The translations under genes and the position numbers were made by a program. Source: Mucilaginibacter sp. 14171R-50 (GTDB lineage: Bacteria > Bacteroidota > Bacteroidia > Sphingobacteriales > Sphingobacteriaceae). Taken from it: DNA of 64,000 bases. Positions 42,948 to 51,317 of the stretch are shown piece after piece. The notes beneath the pieces were generated by a model that did no database searches, was not told the origin of the DNA, and worked only from the letters and a program-made list of their open reading frames with translations. Location of the stretch: assembly GCF_010093045.1 (NCBI RefSeq), contig NZ_CP048115.1, forward strand, positions 868,001 through 932,000. Direction: 5' to 3'. Within the stretch, counting starts at the first letter, position 1, and every line of letters begins with the position of its first letter.

Positions 42948-42989
42948 GTAACCAACAAAGGCCACGAATACGCGGCCTTTGTTGGTTAC
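42948..42989. other. 16-bp perfect hairpin between xth and efp
   Basis: Positions 42948-42963 and 42974-42989 are perfect complements (half GTAACCAACAAAGGCC) with a 10-nt loop. No T-run follows on either strand, so it may block reading-through, protect a 3' end or be a repeat. Apart from a degraded CCCTTGAAGGGG word (~42818-42830), the rest of this gap shows nothing clear. Confidence 0.7.
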
Positions 42990-43015
42990 ACTCTCTCGCC
43001 GTTAGGGAGGGTTAA

Positions 43016-43579
43016 TTATCCTTTTACACGCTCAACATAAGCGCCTGTCGCGGTATCTACTTTTACCCTGTCGCCAATGTTGATGAACAAAGGCACTTTA
43101 ATTTCGGCACCGGTTTCAACAGTAGCGTTTTTCAATGCACCGCTTGAGGTATCTCCTTTTACAGCCGGCTCGGTGTAAGTTATCTCCAACTCCGCCGAAC
43201 CCGGGATGTTTGCCATAATAGGCTCATCACTCTCAAATGCTACAATAACGTTCATGCCTTCTTTAAGGAATTTTACGGCAGGCCCAAATAATCTTTTAGG
43301 CACGTTATGCTGATCGTAAGTTGTATTATCCATTATCACTAACGAATCGCCATCTTCGTACAGATATTGGTAATCGTTGGTTTCAACACGTGCTATATCC
43401 ACCTCTTCATCCGTACGGAAACGGTATTCAACCAATTTACCCGTTTTAACATTACGCATGCGGGCCTGGTAAAACGCACGCAGGTTACCAGGGGTGCGGT
43501 GTAAAAACTCCTCTACCTGTACCAGTTCGCCGTTAAAACGAAGAACATTACCATTTTTTACATCAGATGCTTTTGCCAT
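43016..43579 (-). CDS. efp: Elongation factor P
   Basis: This factor relieves ribosome stalling at polyproline. The 187 residues are standard, with three beta-barrel domains; the last shows GALKNATVETG and GDRVKVDTATG. The tip loop of domain 1 reads RTPGNLRAF where E. coli has KPGKGQAF, so the modified lysine position carries Asn32. No lysine or arginine is at that exact place (Arg34 is two residues on), so modification by EpmA or EarP is not expected. -7 box at 43600-43607. Confidence 0.95.
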   Translation of the reverse strand: MAKASDVKNGNVLRFNGELVQVEEFLHRTPGNLRAFYQARMRNVKTGKLVEYRFRTDEEVDIARVETNDYQYLYEDGDSLVIMDNTTYDQHNVPKRLFGPAVKFLKEGMNVIVAFESDEPIMANIPGSAELEITYTEPAVKGDTSSGALKNATVETGAEIKVPLFINIGDRVKVDTATGAYVERVKG

Positions 43580-43599
43580 AAAACTTTATAATTGAGGCG

Positions 43600-43607
43600 C
43601 AAAATTA
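43600..43607 (-). promoter_or_regulatory. efp -7 element
   Basis: On the minus strand TAATTTTG fits TAnnTTTG and ends 21 nt before the efp ATG. A TGTG at 43630-43627 sits 19 nt further up at the -33 place (one base from TTTG). Confidence 0.5.
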
Positions 43608-43658
43608 TATAATTGATTTGAGATTTCACACAGTAGGGGGTTAAGTATAGTTTATCTG

Positions 43659-44276
43659 CTATTTATAATCAGATATGCTAAGCCTGTTTGGGCAAAAGCT
43701 ATATTCGTGCTCCTGGTTAGAGCATACTATCGTCAGCCGGTCTTCACTGAATTTTTGCGCCAGGTTTAAATACCAGTCTATCCCCTGGGCGTCCAGGTTA
43801 GACGTTGGCTCATCCAGCATCAGTATTGGAGAATCGGCACAAAAGGCAAGGGCCAATTTGAGCCGTTGTTTCATGCCCGACGAAAAGTATTTTACCAATT
43901 TATTACGGCTACCTGTTAAATTAAGGATATCGGCTACGGCACTTTTGTCTATGCCGGGCCTGAACTTTTTGAACTTGAAATGAAAATCTATCATCTCGTT
44001 CAAAGAAAATTCTTCGATAACTTCAAGATACGGCGCTGCAAGGCTCAGGTGATTGAATATATCCCCGGCATCAACAGTTGCGCTACCGTCTGTATATGTG
44101 ATCGTTCCGGCAGATGGCACCAGGCTACCATTCAGCACCTGCAGCAAAGTGGATTTTCCTGACCCGTTTGGTCCTAAAATGGCATAGCTGCCATTAGCTT
44201 CAAAAGTATAATCTATTCCTTTGAATATCCATTCACGGTTAAAACGACGGCCAATATTTTGGAGGATAATGTTCAT
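43659..44276 (-). CDS. ABC transporter ATP-binding protein
   Basis: This single nucleotide-binding domain of 205 residues starts MNIILQNIGRRF. Walker A is GPNGSGKST, the signature YFSSGMKQRLKLAL is a variant of LSGGQ, and Walker B is ILMLDEPTSNLD. No permease is adjacent, so the partner is elsewhere. An in-frame ATG at 44306 adds a peptide (NRELSTINY) from a dispersed repeat and is less likely. Between lpxA and efp on the same strand. Confidence 0.9.
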   Translation of the reverse strand: MNIILQNIGRRFNREWIFKGIDYTFEANGSYAILGPNGSGKSTLLQVLNGSLVPSAGTITYTDGSATVDAGDIFNHLSLAAPYLEVIEEFSLNEMIDFHFKFKKFRPGIDKSAVADILNLTGSRNKLVKYFSSGMKQRLKLALAFCADSPILMLDEPTSNLDAQGIDWYLNLAQKFSEDRLTIVCSNQEHEYSFCPNRLSISDYK

Positions 44277-44299
44277 GTAGTTGATAGTTGATAGTTCCC

Positions 44300-44315
44300 G
44301 GTTCATAGATCATAG
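44300..44315. repeat. GGTTCATAGATnATAG dispersed repeat, second copy
   Basis: GGTTCATAGATCATAG matches 14433-14448 (minus strand) at 15 of 16 bases. It lies beside TTGATAG direct repeats (44281-44296) and upstream of the ABC gene, and is translated in the extended ABC reading frame. Confidence 0.55.
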
Positions 44316-44360
44316 CCCTGTTGTATATTTTCAACCACGATCTATTGAGCATCAACTAAC

Positions 44361-45146
44361 TTAACTGCTTCCGAATCCCTTCATGATACCGCGTTGGGAA
44401 TTTTGTACAAAATTGATGATCTCGTCGCGTTCGATGGTAGGATTAAATTCGGCCTCGATGATATCCAAAGCTTTGGTAATGTTGTATTTTTTCAGAAAGA
44501 TGATCCGGTATATCTCCTGTATCTCGTTAATTGTTTCGGCTGAAAAGCCCCTCCGCCGCAGGCCTACAGAATTAATACCGATATAGGATAAGGGCTCGCG
44601 CCCTGCCTTGGTGAAAGGCGGCACATCTTTACGCACCAGCGAGCCCCCCGATATCATGCTATGGGCGCCTATTTCAACAAACTGGTGCACAGCCGACGTC
44701 CCCCCTATAAAAGCATAATCGTAAACATTGATATGGCCTGCAAGCTGCACGCCGTTAGCTATAATTACATTATCGCCAATTACACAATCGTGCGCTACGT
44801 GGGTATAGGCCATTAAAAGGCAGTTAGTGCCAATGGTAGTTGTGTTTTTATCAAGCGCTGTACCGCGGTTTAGGGTTACGCATTCGCGGATAACCGTGTT
44901 ATCGCCAACAGTAACCGTGCTTGGCTCGCCTTTGTATTTAAGATCCTGCGGCGGCGCGGATACTACAGCTCCCGGGAATATGCGGCAATTTTTACCTATT
45001 CGCGCCCCATCCATGATAACCGAGTTTGAGCCCACCCAACTGCCTTCGCCTATTTCTACATCTTTATGTATCGTTACAAATGGCTCAATTACCACGTTAT
45101 CGGCAATTTTTGCCTGTGGATGTATATATGCTAAGGGCTGTATCAT
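44361..45146 (-). CDS. lpxA: UDP-N-acetylglucosamine acyltransferase
   Basis: This enzyme starts lipid A synthesis by moving a hydroxyacyl chain from ACP to the 3-OH of UDP-GlcNAc. The 261 residues form a left-handed beta-helix of hexapeptide repeats (IADNVVIEPFVTI and on). The catalytic His is in YTHVAHDCVIG and a C-terminal helical domain follows. It is 3 nt after the lpxC/fabZ stop, so it is co-translated in the lpx cluster. Confidence 0.96.
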   Translation of the reverse strand: MIQPLAYIHPQAKIADNVVIEPFVTIHKDVEIGEGSWVGSNSVIMDGARIGKNCRIFPGAVVSAPPQDLKYKGEPSTVTVGDNTVIRECVTLNRGTALDKNTTTIGTNCLLMAYTHVAHDCVIGDNVIIANGVQLAGHINVYDYAFIGGTSAVHQFVEIGAHSMISGGSLVRKDVPPFTKAGREPLSYIGINSVGLRRRGFSAETINEIQEIYRIIFLKKYNITKALDIIEAEFNPTIERDEIINFVQNSQRGIMKGFGSS

Positions 45147-45149
45147 GCT

Positions 45150-46547
45150 TTATTTATATTTAACTATTTGTGCCATTAGCTCGGCTTCAACAACAATTTT
45201 TTCTCCAACCATACCAATCCCTTTCATTTGCGCAATGCCACGGCGGATAGGCGCAATCAGATCGCAACGGAATATTAACGTATCGCCAGGTAAAACCTTG
45301 TCTTTAAAACGGGCGTTTTCTATTTTCAGGAAAAGCGTTAACCAATTTTCGGGATCGGGCACGGTGTTCAATACCAGGATTCCACCCGTTTGCGCCATCG
45401 CCTCTATCTGCAAAACACCCGGCATTACAGGCGCGCCCGGGAAATGGCCTACAAAAAAAGGCTCGTTCATGGTTACCGCCTTTAAACCAACTACATGCGT
45501 TTTGGTAAGCTCTAAAATCTTGTCCACTAATAACATTGGCGGGCGGTGCGGTAATATGTTCATGATCTGAACGGTATCGTATACCGGCGTCATATTCGGG
45601 TCGTACACTTTTACGTGCTTGCGGCTACGCTCCTTTTTGATCAGGGTTTTTATTTTTTTTGCAAAGGCAACGTTTGCCGCGTGCCCTGGTCGGGCAGCCA
45701 TAATGTGCCCCTTAAGCGGAACCCCTACCAACGCCAGGTCGCCGATCATATCCAGCAGCTTGTGGCGTGCGGGCTCGTTCTGGTGCCTAAGCTCAATGTT
45801 ATTCAGAATCCCCTGCGGGGCAACATTGATATCTTTACGATTAAACAATTTTGCCAGGTGGGAAAGCTCTTCGTCGTCCACTTCTTTATCAACCACCACA
45901 ATGGCGTTGTTAAGGTCGCCACCCTTTATCAGGTCATGCTTTACCAGCATTTCCAACTCATGTAAAAAGCAAAAAGTACGACTTGAAGCAATCTCCTTTT
46001 TAAACTCAGCAAGCGTTGAGATAGTTGCATGCTGACTACCCAATACCTGCGAGTTGTAATCAACCATGCAGGTGAAGCGGTAATCGTCATCAAGCGGCAT
46101 GGCAACCATGTCAACCTTACGGTCGGGCTCGGAGTAATGAATGTTGTATGGGATATGGTAGTACTCCCTATCGGCCTCTTGCTCCTGAAAACCAGCTGCT
46201 TCAATTGCATTAATAAATTGTATAGAACTGCCATCCATAATCGGGGTTTCGGGCCCGTCCATATCAATTAACACGTTGTCTATCTCTAAACCCACTAACG
46301 CGGCCAGCACATGCTCGATAGTGCTTACACTGGCGCCGTTTTGAGTAAGCGTTGTACCCCTTGATGTATCGGTAACATTATCAACATCGGCGTCAATGAT
46401 GGGCTGGCCGGGCAGGTCTACCCTGCGAAATTTATAGCCATGTTTTTCGGGAGCCGGGTTAAAGGTCATAGTAACCTTTTGGCCGGTGTGTAAACCTGTG
46501 CCCGAAACTGAAACGGGCTCCTTAATAGTTCTTTGTTTTACGTTCAT
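45150..46547 (-). CDS. lpxC/fabZ: Fused LpxC deacetylase and FabZ dehydratase
   Basis: This protein of 465 residues has two parts. The N-terminal LpxC (~1-300) deacetylates UDP-3-acyl-GlcNAc; its zinc residues are in STIEHVLAALVG and HKLLDMIGDLALVG. The C-terminal FabZ (~320-465) dehydrates 3-hydroxyacyl-ACP in fatty-acid elongation, with GHFPGAPVMPGVLQ. The fusion is typical of Bacteroidota and links competing uses of hydroxyacyl-ACP. It lies between lpxD and lpxA on the minus strand. Confidence 0.97.
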   Translation of the reverse strand: MNVKQRTIKEPVSVSGTGLHTGQKVTMTFNPAPEKHGYKFRRVDLPGQPIIDADVDNVTDTSRGTTLTQNGASVSTIEHVLAALVGLEIDNVLIDMDGPETPIMDGSSIQFINAIEAAGFQEQEADREYYHIPYNIHYSEPDRKVDMVAMPLDDDYRFTCMVDYNSQVLGSQHATISTLAEFKKEIASSRTFCFLHELEMLVKHDLIKGGDLNNAIVVVDKEVDDEELSHLAKLFNRKDINVAPQGILNNIELRHQNEPARHKLLDMIGDLALVGVPLKGHIMAARPGHAANVAFAKKIKTLIKKERSRKHVKVYDPNMTPVYDTVQIMNILPHRPPMLLVDKILELTKTHVVGLKAVTMNEPFFVGHFPGAPVMPGVLQIEAMAQTGGILVLNTVPDPENWLTLFLKIENARFKDKVLPGDTLIFRCDLIAPIRRGIAQMKGIGMVGEKIVVEAELMAQIVKYK

Positions 46548-46637
46548 TTTATGAAGGTGTTCATTGGTTCATTTGATTCAATTGTTTCTTGCAACAGTTA
46601 TTCCCCTATTTGAACGGCAAACTGCTCGACAATTGAA

Positions 46638-47684
46638 CTAATCAACATCTTTATTCTTTAGTTCTGTAATTATCTTTTCCAGTTGGTCAACTCTTTTCTC
46701 TAATTCGGGCAGCCTGCTTATAACCACATTTGAGCGCATATTATTTGCATAGCTAATTGCAGGTGAACCTGCCCATTTGCCCCCCTCCTGGGTTATGGTG
46801 CGGCTAATACCCGATTGCGCCTGAACTTGGGTGCCCTTTGCTATGCTGATATGCCCTACAACGCCCACCTGCCCGCCAAGTACTACATTTTCGGCAAGCT
46901 TGCTGCTGCCAGCCACACCCGATTGCGCCGCTATAACTGTATTTTTCCCCAGTTCTACATTGTGGGCTATTTGTACCAGGTTATCAACCTTTACTCCGCT
47001 CCGAATAATGGTTGAGCCCATTGTGGCCCTGTCTATAGTAGCGTTAGCCCCAATTTCAACGTTATCTTCAATAATAACGTTGCCTATCTGCGCAATTTTG
47101 GTGTAAGTACCATCGGCATTAGGCGAAAATCCGAAACCATCACTACCAATAATCGCCCCGGAGTGTATAACAACATTATTGCCAATTATACAGTCGAAAT
47201 AAATTTTTACACCGGGGAACAAGGTTACATTACTCCCCAACTTTACGTTATCGGCAATATAGCACCCGGGATATATTTTACAGTTATGACCCATCGCTAC
47301 ATCCTGGCTAATATAAGCAAAAGCACCGATGTAAGGTTCTGTACCTATAGCTGCGGACGGGTGGATAAAGCAGGGCTGCTCTATCCCGGTTTTATTTAGC
47401 TTAATGGTGTTGTATTTCTCGAGCAGTAAGGTGAATGCTCCGTAGGCATTCTCTACCCGTATCAGGGTGGCATTTACCGGCGCCGTAAGTTCCTGGCTAT
47501 TATTTATAATCACAACGGATGCGTTCGTTGTATACAGGTACTGCTCATATTTAGGATTAGCCAAAAATGATAAGGAACCTACGCCGCCTTCTTCTATTTT
47601 GGCCAGGTGGTTAACCGCCACAAGCGGATCGCCTTCAACTGTTCCATTTAGCATAAAGGCTATATCCTTTGCGGTAAATTGCAT
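46638..47684 (-). CDS. lpxD: UDP-3-O-(3-hydroxyacyl)glucosamine N-acyltransferase
   Basis: This enzyme performs the third lipid A step. The 348 residues hold an N-terminal uridine-binding domain (~1-100), a hexapeptide beta-helix (~105-310) with the catalytic His in QIAHNVELGKN, and a C-terminal helix (PELEKRVDQLEKII). The gene carries a consensus promoter that ends 5 nt before its ATG, so the cluster lpxD, lpxC/fabZ, lpxA is probably read from it as a leaderless message. The gap to lpxC/fabZ is 90 nt. Confidence 0.95.
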   Translation of the reverse strand: MQFTAKDIAFMLNGTVEGDPLVAVNHLAKIEEGGVGSLSFLANPKYEQYLYTTNASVVIINNSQELTAPVNATLIRVENAYGAFTLLLEKYNTIKLNKTGIEQPCFIHPSAAIGTEPYIGAFAYISQDVAMGHNCKIYPGCYIADNVKLGSNVTLFPGVKIYFDCIIGNNVVIHSGAIIGSDGFGFSPNADGTYTKIAQIGNVIIEDNVEIGANATIDRATMGSTIIRSGVKVDNLVQIAHNVELGKNTVIAAQSGVAGSSKLAENVVLGGQVGVVGHISIAKGTQVQAQSGISRTITQEGGKWAGSPAISYANNMRSNVVISRLPELEKRVDQLEKIITELKNKDVD

Positions 47685-47688
47685 TTTA

Positions 47689-47719
47689 CAAATTTAAATG
47701 TTAAAACCATAGCAACAAA
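47689..47719 (-). promoter_or_regulatory. lpxD promoter, full consensus, leaderless
   Basis: On the minus strand TTTG (47719-47716), a 19-nt spacer and TAAATTTG (47696-47689) match the Bacteroidota consensus completely. The last G is 5 nt from the ATG (47684). Confidence 0.75.
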
Positions 47720-47771
47720 TTATTAATAGTGAGTCACTAAATGGCTGTTTACGGTCACTTTAACGTTAACT

Positions 47772-47801
47772 ACTCACCAATTAACCATTCACAACTCACC
47801 A
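47772..47801. repeat. ACTCACCAATYAACC-type dispersed repeat, copy 2
   Basis: Thirty bases match 25613-25642 at 27 positions. It ends 3 nt before the stop codon of the HD protein gene. Confidence 0.6.
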
Positions 47802-47803
47802 TC

Positions 47804-49030
47804 CTATAACAGGTCTTTGGTGTAACAAAGTATATATTTTTTTACAGTTTTTGATAAAGCCTCCAGGTTTGAATTATCGCTGGCCAGTGTAATATCCTTA
47901 ATACTACCGTTCTTCATTAATATATGAATGTTACCATCGCCTTTATTATAAGCATTGTTGCGTATAGTGTCGGTAAATACAAAATACGACGCCTCGTGAG
48001 CGCTGATGTTATATTTTTCTACAGCATTAGCCGTTAGTTGTTCAACAAGGGCCTCGTCGGGCTTTTCGGCGGTAATATCCACATGATATAAGCCCCGGTT
48101 TATCAGCTTATTGCAAAGGGTGGCCAACACAAAATCACCACTGCCCGCCCATATCTTTACAGCAGCCATTACATCGGTATCATCCAGCAGGGCGAAGGTT
48201 TTTAAATGCAGATCGCTTGCCATAAATTCATCCCTTGTAATAACGCCCTCTAAAAAATAACTTAAGGCTGGGGTTAACGGAAAATGAATTCCCTGCAAAG
48301 CAAGTTCGCGGCTTCGGGTAAAAATCTTACAAAGCAGCTGTTCGGCAGCTATAACGGTTTTATGCAGGTAAACCTGCCAGTACATTAACCTTCGGGCTAT
48401 TAAAAATTTTTCTATCGAGTAAATACCTTTCTCTTCAACCGTTATACTGTCGTCTTTAATATTCAGCATTTTTATGATCCGGTCAGAACTGATCACCCCT
48501 TCAGATACGCCTGTAAAATAACTGTCGCGGTTCAGGTAATCCATTCTGTCCATATCCAGCTGGCTCGATACCAGTTGATGCAAAAAGTGCTTATGATACT
48601 CGCCTTTAAATATACTGATGGCCAACGACAGCCTTCCGCCAAACTCCTCGTTCAACTTATTCATCAGCAGTATAGAGATATCTTCGTGGCTTATTCCTTC
48701 TACAATAGTATGTTCTAAAGCATGCGAAAAGGGGCCGTGCCCAATATCGTGCAGTAAAATGGCAATAGTTAAGCCTTCCTTTTCGTCGGGCGATATTTCA
48801 GCCCCTTTATTGCAAAGTGTTTCTATGGCCAGGCTCATCAGATGCATGGCGCCCAAAGCATGATGGAAGCGGGTATGCAGCGCACCCGGATATACCAGGT
48901 GCGTCATTCCCAATTGCTTGATATAGCGTAAACGCTGAAAGTACGGGTGGTCTATCAGGTCGTACACCAGTTCGGTGGGAATGCTGATAAAGCCGTAAAC
49001 CGGGTCGTTTATGATTTTCTTTTTATTCAA
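47804..49030 (-). CDS. HD-domain phosphohydrolase (dGTPase-like)
   Basis: This 408-residue protein has an N-terminal HD domain: HTRFHHALGAMHL (first His), HDIGHGPFSHALEH (the HD pair) and a later Asp in SSQLDMDRMDYL. The family (COG1078) contains nucleotide triphosphohydrolases; activity on dNTPs is likely but unconfirmed. The C-terminal ~180 residues have no clear family. It starts 140 nt from the divergent porX. Confidence 0.87.
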   Translation of the reverse strand: MNKKKIINDPVYGFISIPTELVYDLIDHPYFQRLRYIKQLGMTHLVYPGALHTRFHHALGAMHLMSLAIETLCNKGAEISPDEKEGLTIAILLHDIGHGPFSHALEHTIVEGISHEDISILLMNKLNEEFGGRLSLAISIFKGEYHKHFLHQLVSSQLDMDRMDYLNRDSYFTGVSEGVISSDRIIKMLNIKDDSITVEEKGIYSIEKFLIARRLMYWQVYLHKTVIAAEQLLCKIFTRSRELALQGIHFPLTPALSYFLEGVITRDEFMASDLHLKTFALLDDTDVMAAVKIWAGSGDFVLATLCNKLINRGLYHVDITAEKPDEALVEQLTANAVEKYNISAHEASYFVFTDTIRNNAYNKGDGNIHILMKNGSIKDITLASDNSNLEALSKTVKKYILCYTKDLL

Positions 49031-49169
49031 AGCAGTTGTTAAGAATACAAAAGTGTTGAATTATGACAAAACAAGCACGGTGTATTTGTTAATTAATGTT
49101 AATCCTTTGCATATTTTTACAACAAAATATACTACCCCGGGGTTATAGGGAGGTAAAATTAAATATATT

Positions 49170-50723
49170 ATGCAGGATACCACTATTTTATGGGCCGATG
49201 ACGAGATTGATCTGCTGAAACCACATGTTCTTTTCCTGAACGAAAAGGGCTACAAAGTTACCACCGTTACCAACGGTAATGATGCCATTGAGGAATTTAA
49301 GAAGCAGTACTTTGACCTGGTATTCCTGGACGAGAACATGCCGGGATTAACCGGCCTGGAAACTTTGCAGCAAATAAAAAATATAAGCAGCGATGTACCT
49401 ATAGTGCTTATCACCAAAAACGAAGAAGAATATTTAATGGAGGACGCTATCGGATCGAAGATAGACGATTACCTGATAAAGCCGGTACACCCCAAGCAAA
49501 TACTGCTAACGATAAAAAAACTTACTGAAAATAAACGCCTGGTTACCGAAAAAACAACTATGGCATACCAGCAGGATTTCAGGAACCTGGGCATGACCCT
49601 TAACGATAACTTAAGTTACCAGGAGTGGGTTGATGTTTACAAAAAACTGATATATTGGGAACTGGAACTGGAAACACTTGAAGATGCCGGCATGCACGAG
49701 ATACTAACCCTGCAAAAAGCCGAGGCAAACGTACAGTTTTGCAAGTTTGTTGAACGTAATTACCTAAGTTGGATAAAAGACCCTGAAAACGGCCCTACTA
49801 TTTCGACGCAATTATTTAAAAAGAAGGTATTCCCGAAACTGGATGGCAAAGGGCCGGTTTTTTTTATATTGATTGATAACTTAAGGTACGACCAGTTTAA
49901 AATAATTAACCCCATTATTTCGGAGTATTTCAGGCTGGAAGAAGAGGACACTTATTACAGTATATTGCCCACTGCCACACAGTACGCGCGTAACGCTATC
50001 TTTTCGGGCTTAATGCCTTTAGAGATGGAAAGCCGTTACCCGCAAATGTGGCAGAACGATGAGGACGAGGGTGGTAAAAACCTTTACGAAGCCGATTTTG
50101 TTGCCGACCAGCTTAAGCGCGTTTTACGCAAGGACATTAAACACTCCTATCATAAAATTCTGAATATTGATGAAGGCCGCGCGTTGAACGAATCGGTAAA
50201 TAACCTGATGAACAACGAGCTTAATGTGGTGGTTTACAACTTTGTTGATATGCTAAGCCATGCACGCACAGATATGCAGATGATACGCGAACTGGCCAGC
50301 GACGATGCAGCTTATCGCTCATTAACGTTATCATGGTTCGAGCATTCGCCGCTATTAGACCTGCTTAAGTTTTTAGCTTCCAAGCAGGTGAGGGTGATAA
50401 TCACCACAGACCATGGCACCATTCGCGTTAAAAATCCAAGTAAAATAATAGGCGATCGAAATACCAACACCAACCTGCGTTATAAACAGGGTAAAAACCT
50501 TAACTATAATGCCAAAGATGTATTTCACATACGCAACCCGCACGATGCCATGCTGCCAAGGCTGCACGTAAGTAGCAGCTTTGTATTTGCAAAAGGCGAC
50601 AACTATTTTGTTTATCCTAATAACTATAACCACTTTGTGAATTTTTATAACGAAACCTTCCAGCATGGCGGGATCTCGTTGGAAGAAATGATCATCCCGA
50701 TAGTTACCTACGGGCCTAAATAA
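49170..50723 (+). CDS. porX: PorX response regulator with alkaline-phosphatase-like domain
   Basis: This is the response regulator that controls the type IX secretion system in Bacteroidota (with the kinase PorY), and is reported to hydrolyse oligonucleotides through its PglZ domain. The 517 residues hold a receiver (1-~120; acidic pair D10/D11, phosphoacceptor D54 in FLDENMPG, T82, K104) and a PglZ/phosphatase-like domain (~200-517) with IDNLRYDQ and TTDHGT metal motifs. The C-terminal HGGISLEEMIIP is conserved. No T9SS structural gene is in this window. A large inverted repeat follows. Confidence 0.93.
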   Translation: MQDTTILWADDEIDLLKPHVLFLNEKGYKVTTVTNGNDAIEEFKKQYFDLVFLDENMPGLTGLETLQQIKNISSDVPIVLITKNEEEYLMEDAIGSKIDDYLIKPVHPKQILLTIKKLTENKRLVTEKTTMAYQQDFRNLGMTLNDNLSYQEWVDVYKKLIYWELELETLEDAGMHEILTLQKAEANVQFCKFVERNYLSWIKDPENGPTISTQLFKKKVFPKLDGKGPVFFILIDNLRYDQFKIINPIISEYFRLEEEDTYYSILPTATQYARNAIFSGLMPLEMESRYPQMWQNDEDEGGKNLYEADFVADQLKRVLRKDIKHSYHKILNIDEGRALNESVNNLMNNELNVVVYNFVDMLSHARTDMQMIRELASDDAAYRSLTLSWFEHSPLLDLLKFLASKQVRVIITTDHGTIRVKNPSKIIGDRNTNTNLRYKQGKNLNYNAKDVFHIRNPHDAMLPRLHVSSSFVFAKGDNYFVYPNNYNHFVNFYNETFQHGGISLEEMIIPIVTYGPK

Positions 50724-50747
50724 AATTTAGAAGTATTAATTTCACCC

Positions 50748-50830
50748 CGTCATTGCGAGGAACGAAGCAATCTCCTGATATCATAACGACTATGCAAAGT
50801 TTTGAGATTGCTTCGTTCCTCGCAATGACG
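50748..50830. repeat. Large perfect inverted repeat, CGTCATTGCGAGG type
   Basis: The 27-nt arms at 50748-50774 and 50804-50830 are perfect reverse complements with a 29-nt centre. The motif (arm begins CGTCATTGCGAGG) resembles REP/MITE-like elements common across bacteria. It lies between porX and tsaE and should fold into a strong hairpin. A one-arm copy is at 19661. Confidence 0.85.
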
Positions 50831-50850
50831 TTAGGGAGATGATAATTGAC

Positions 50851-51270
50851 ATGGACTTACACACCACATCCACAACAGACCTGCCTGCCACAGCGGCAGA
50901 GATATTGAAATACGCCGGCGATACACGCATCTTTCTTTTTTACGGCGAAATGGGCGCGGGTAAAACCACGCTTATCAAATCCCTTTGCGCGGCTTTGGGT
51001 GTTAAAGATGAGGTAACCAGCCCTACATTTTCGATAGTGAATGAATATGAGGGTAGTGATGGCCCGGTTTATCATTTTGATTTTTATCGCTTAAAAGATC
51101 ACAACGAGGCACTGGATATGGGATACGAGGAATATTTCTACTCGGGCAATTATTGTTTTATAGAGTGGCCCGAAAAAATTGCCGACCTGGTACCTGATAG
51201 CTATACCGGCATACGGATACATATCATCAACGCGGGCTCGAGGCAACTAACGGTTGAAAACATTTCCTGA
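50851..51270 (+). CDS. tsaE: tRNA threonylcarbamoyladenosine ATPase TsaE
   Basis: This protein works with TsaB and TsaD in making t6A37 of ANN-decoding tRNAs. From ATG 50851 it has 139 residues. The P-loop is GEMGAGKTT, followed by TSPTFSIVNEY and YHFDFYRL, with the C-terminal FIEWPEKI. ATG 50839 is also in frame, but AGGGAG would sit directly against it, while 50851 has a 12-nt spacing. It lies just downstream of the large inverted repeat and 48 nt before ald. Confidence 0.93.
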   Translation: MDLHTTSTTDLPATAAEILKYAGDTRIFLFYGEMGAGKTTLIKSLCAALGVKDEVTSPTFSIVNEYEGSDGPVYHFDFYRLKDHNEALDMGYEEYFYSGNYCFIEWPEKIADLVPDSYTGIRIHIINAGSRQLTVENIS

Positions 51271-51317
51271 TCAAACCTGTTTTTTTCGTATCTTCATCAG
51301 CCGGAAAAATAGCTATC

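Noticed and set aside
44827..45570. Plus-strand ORF of 247 codons across lpxA and lpxC/fabZ
   Set aside because: It lies opposite two well-supported lpx genes, has no family pattern and a composition typical of an antisense frame.
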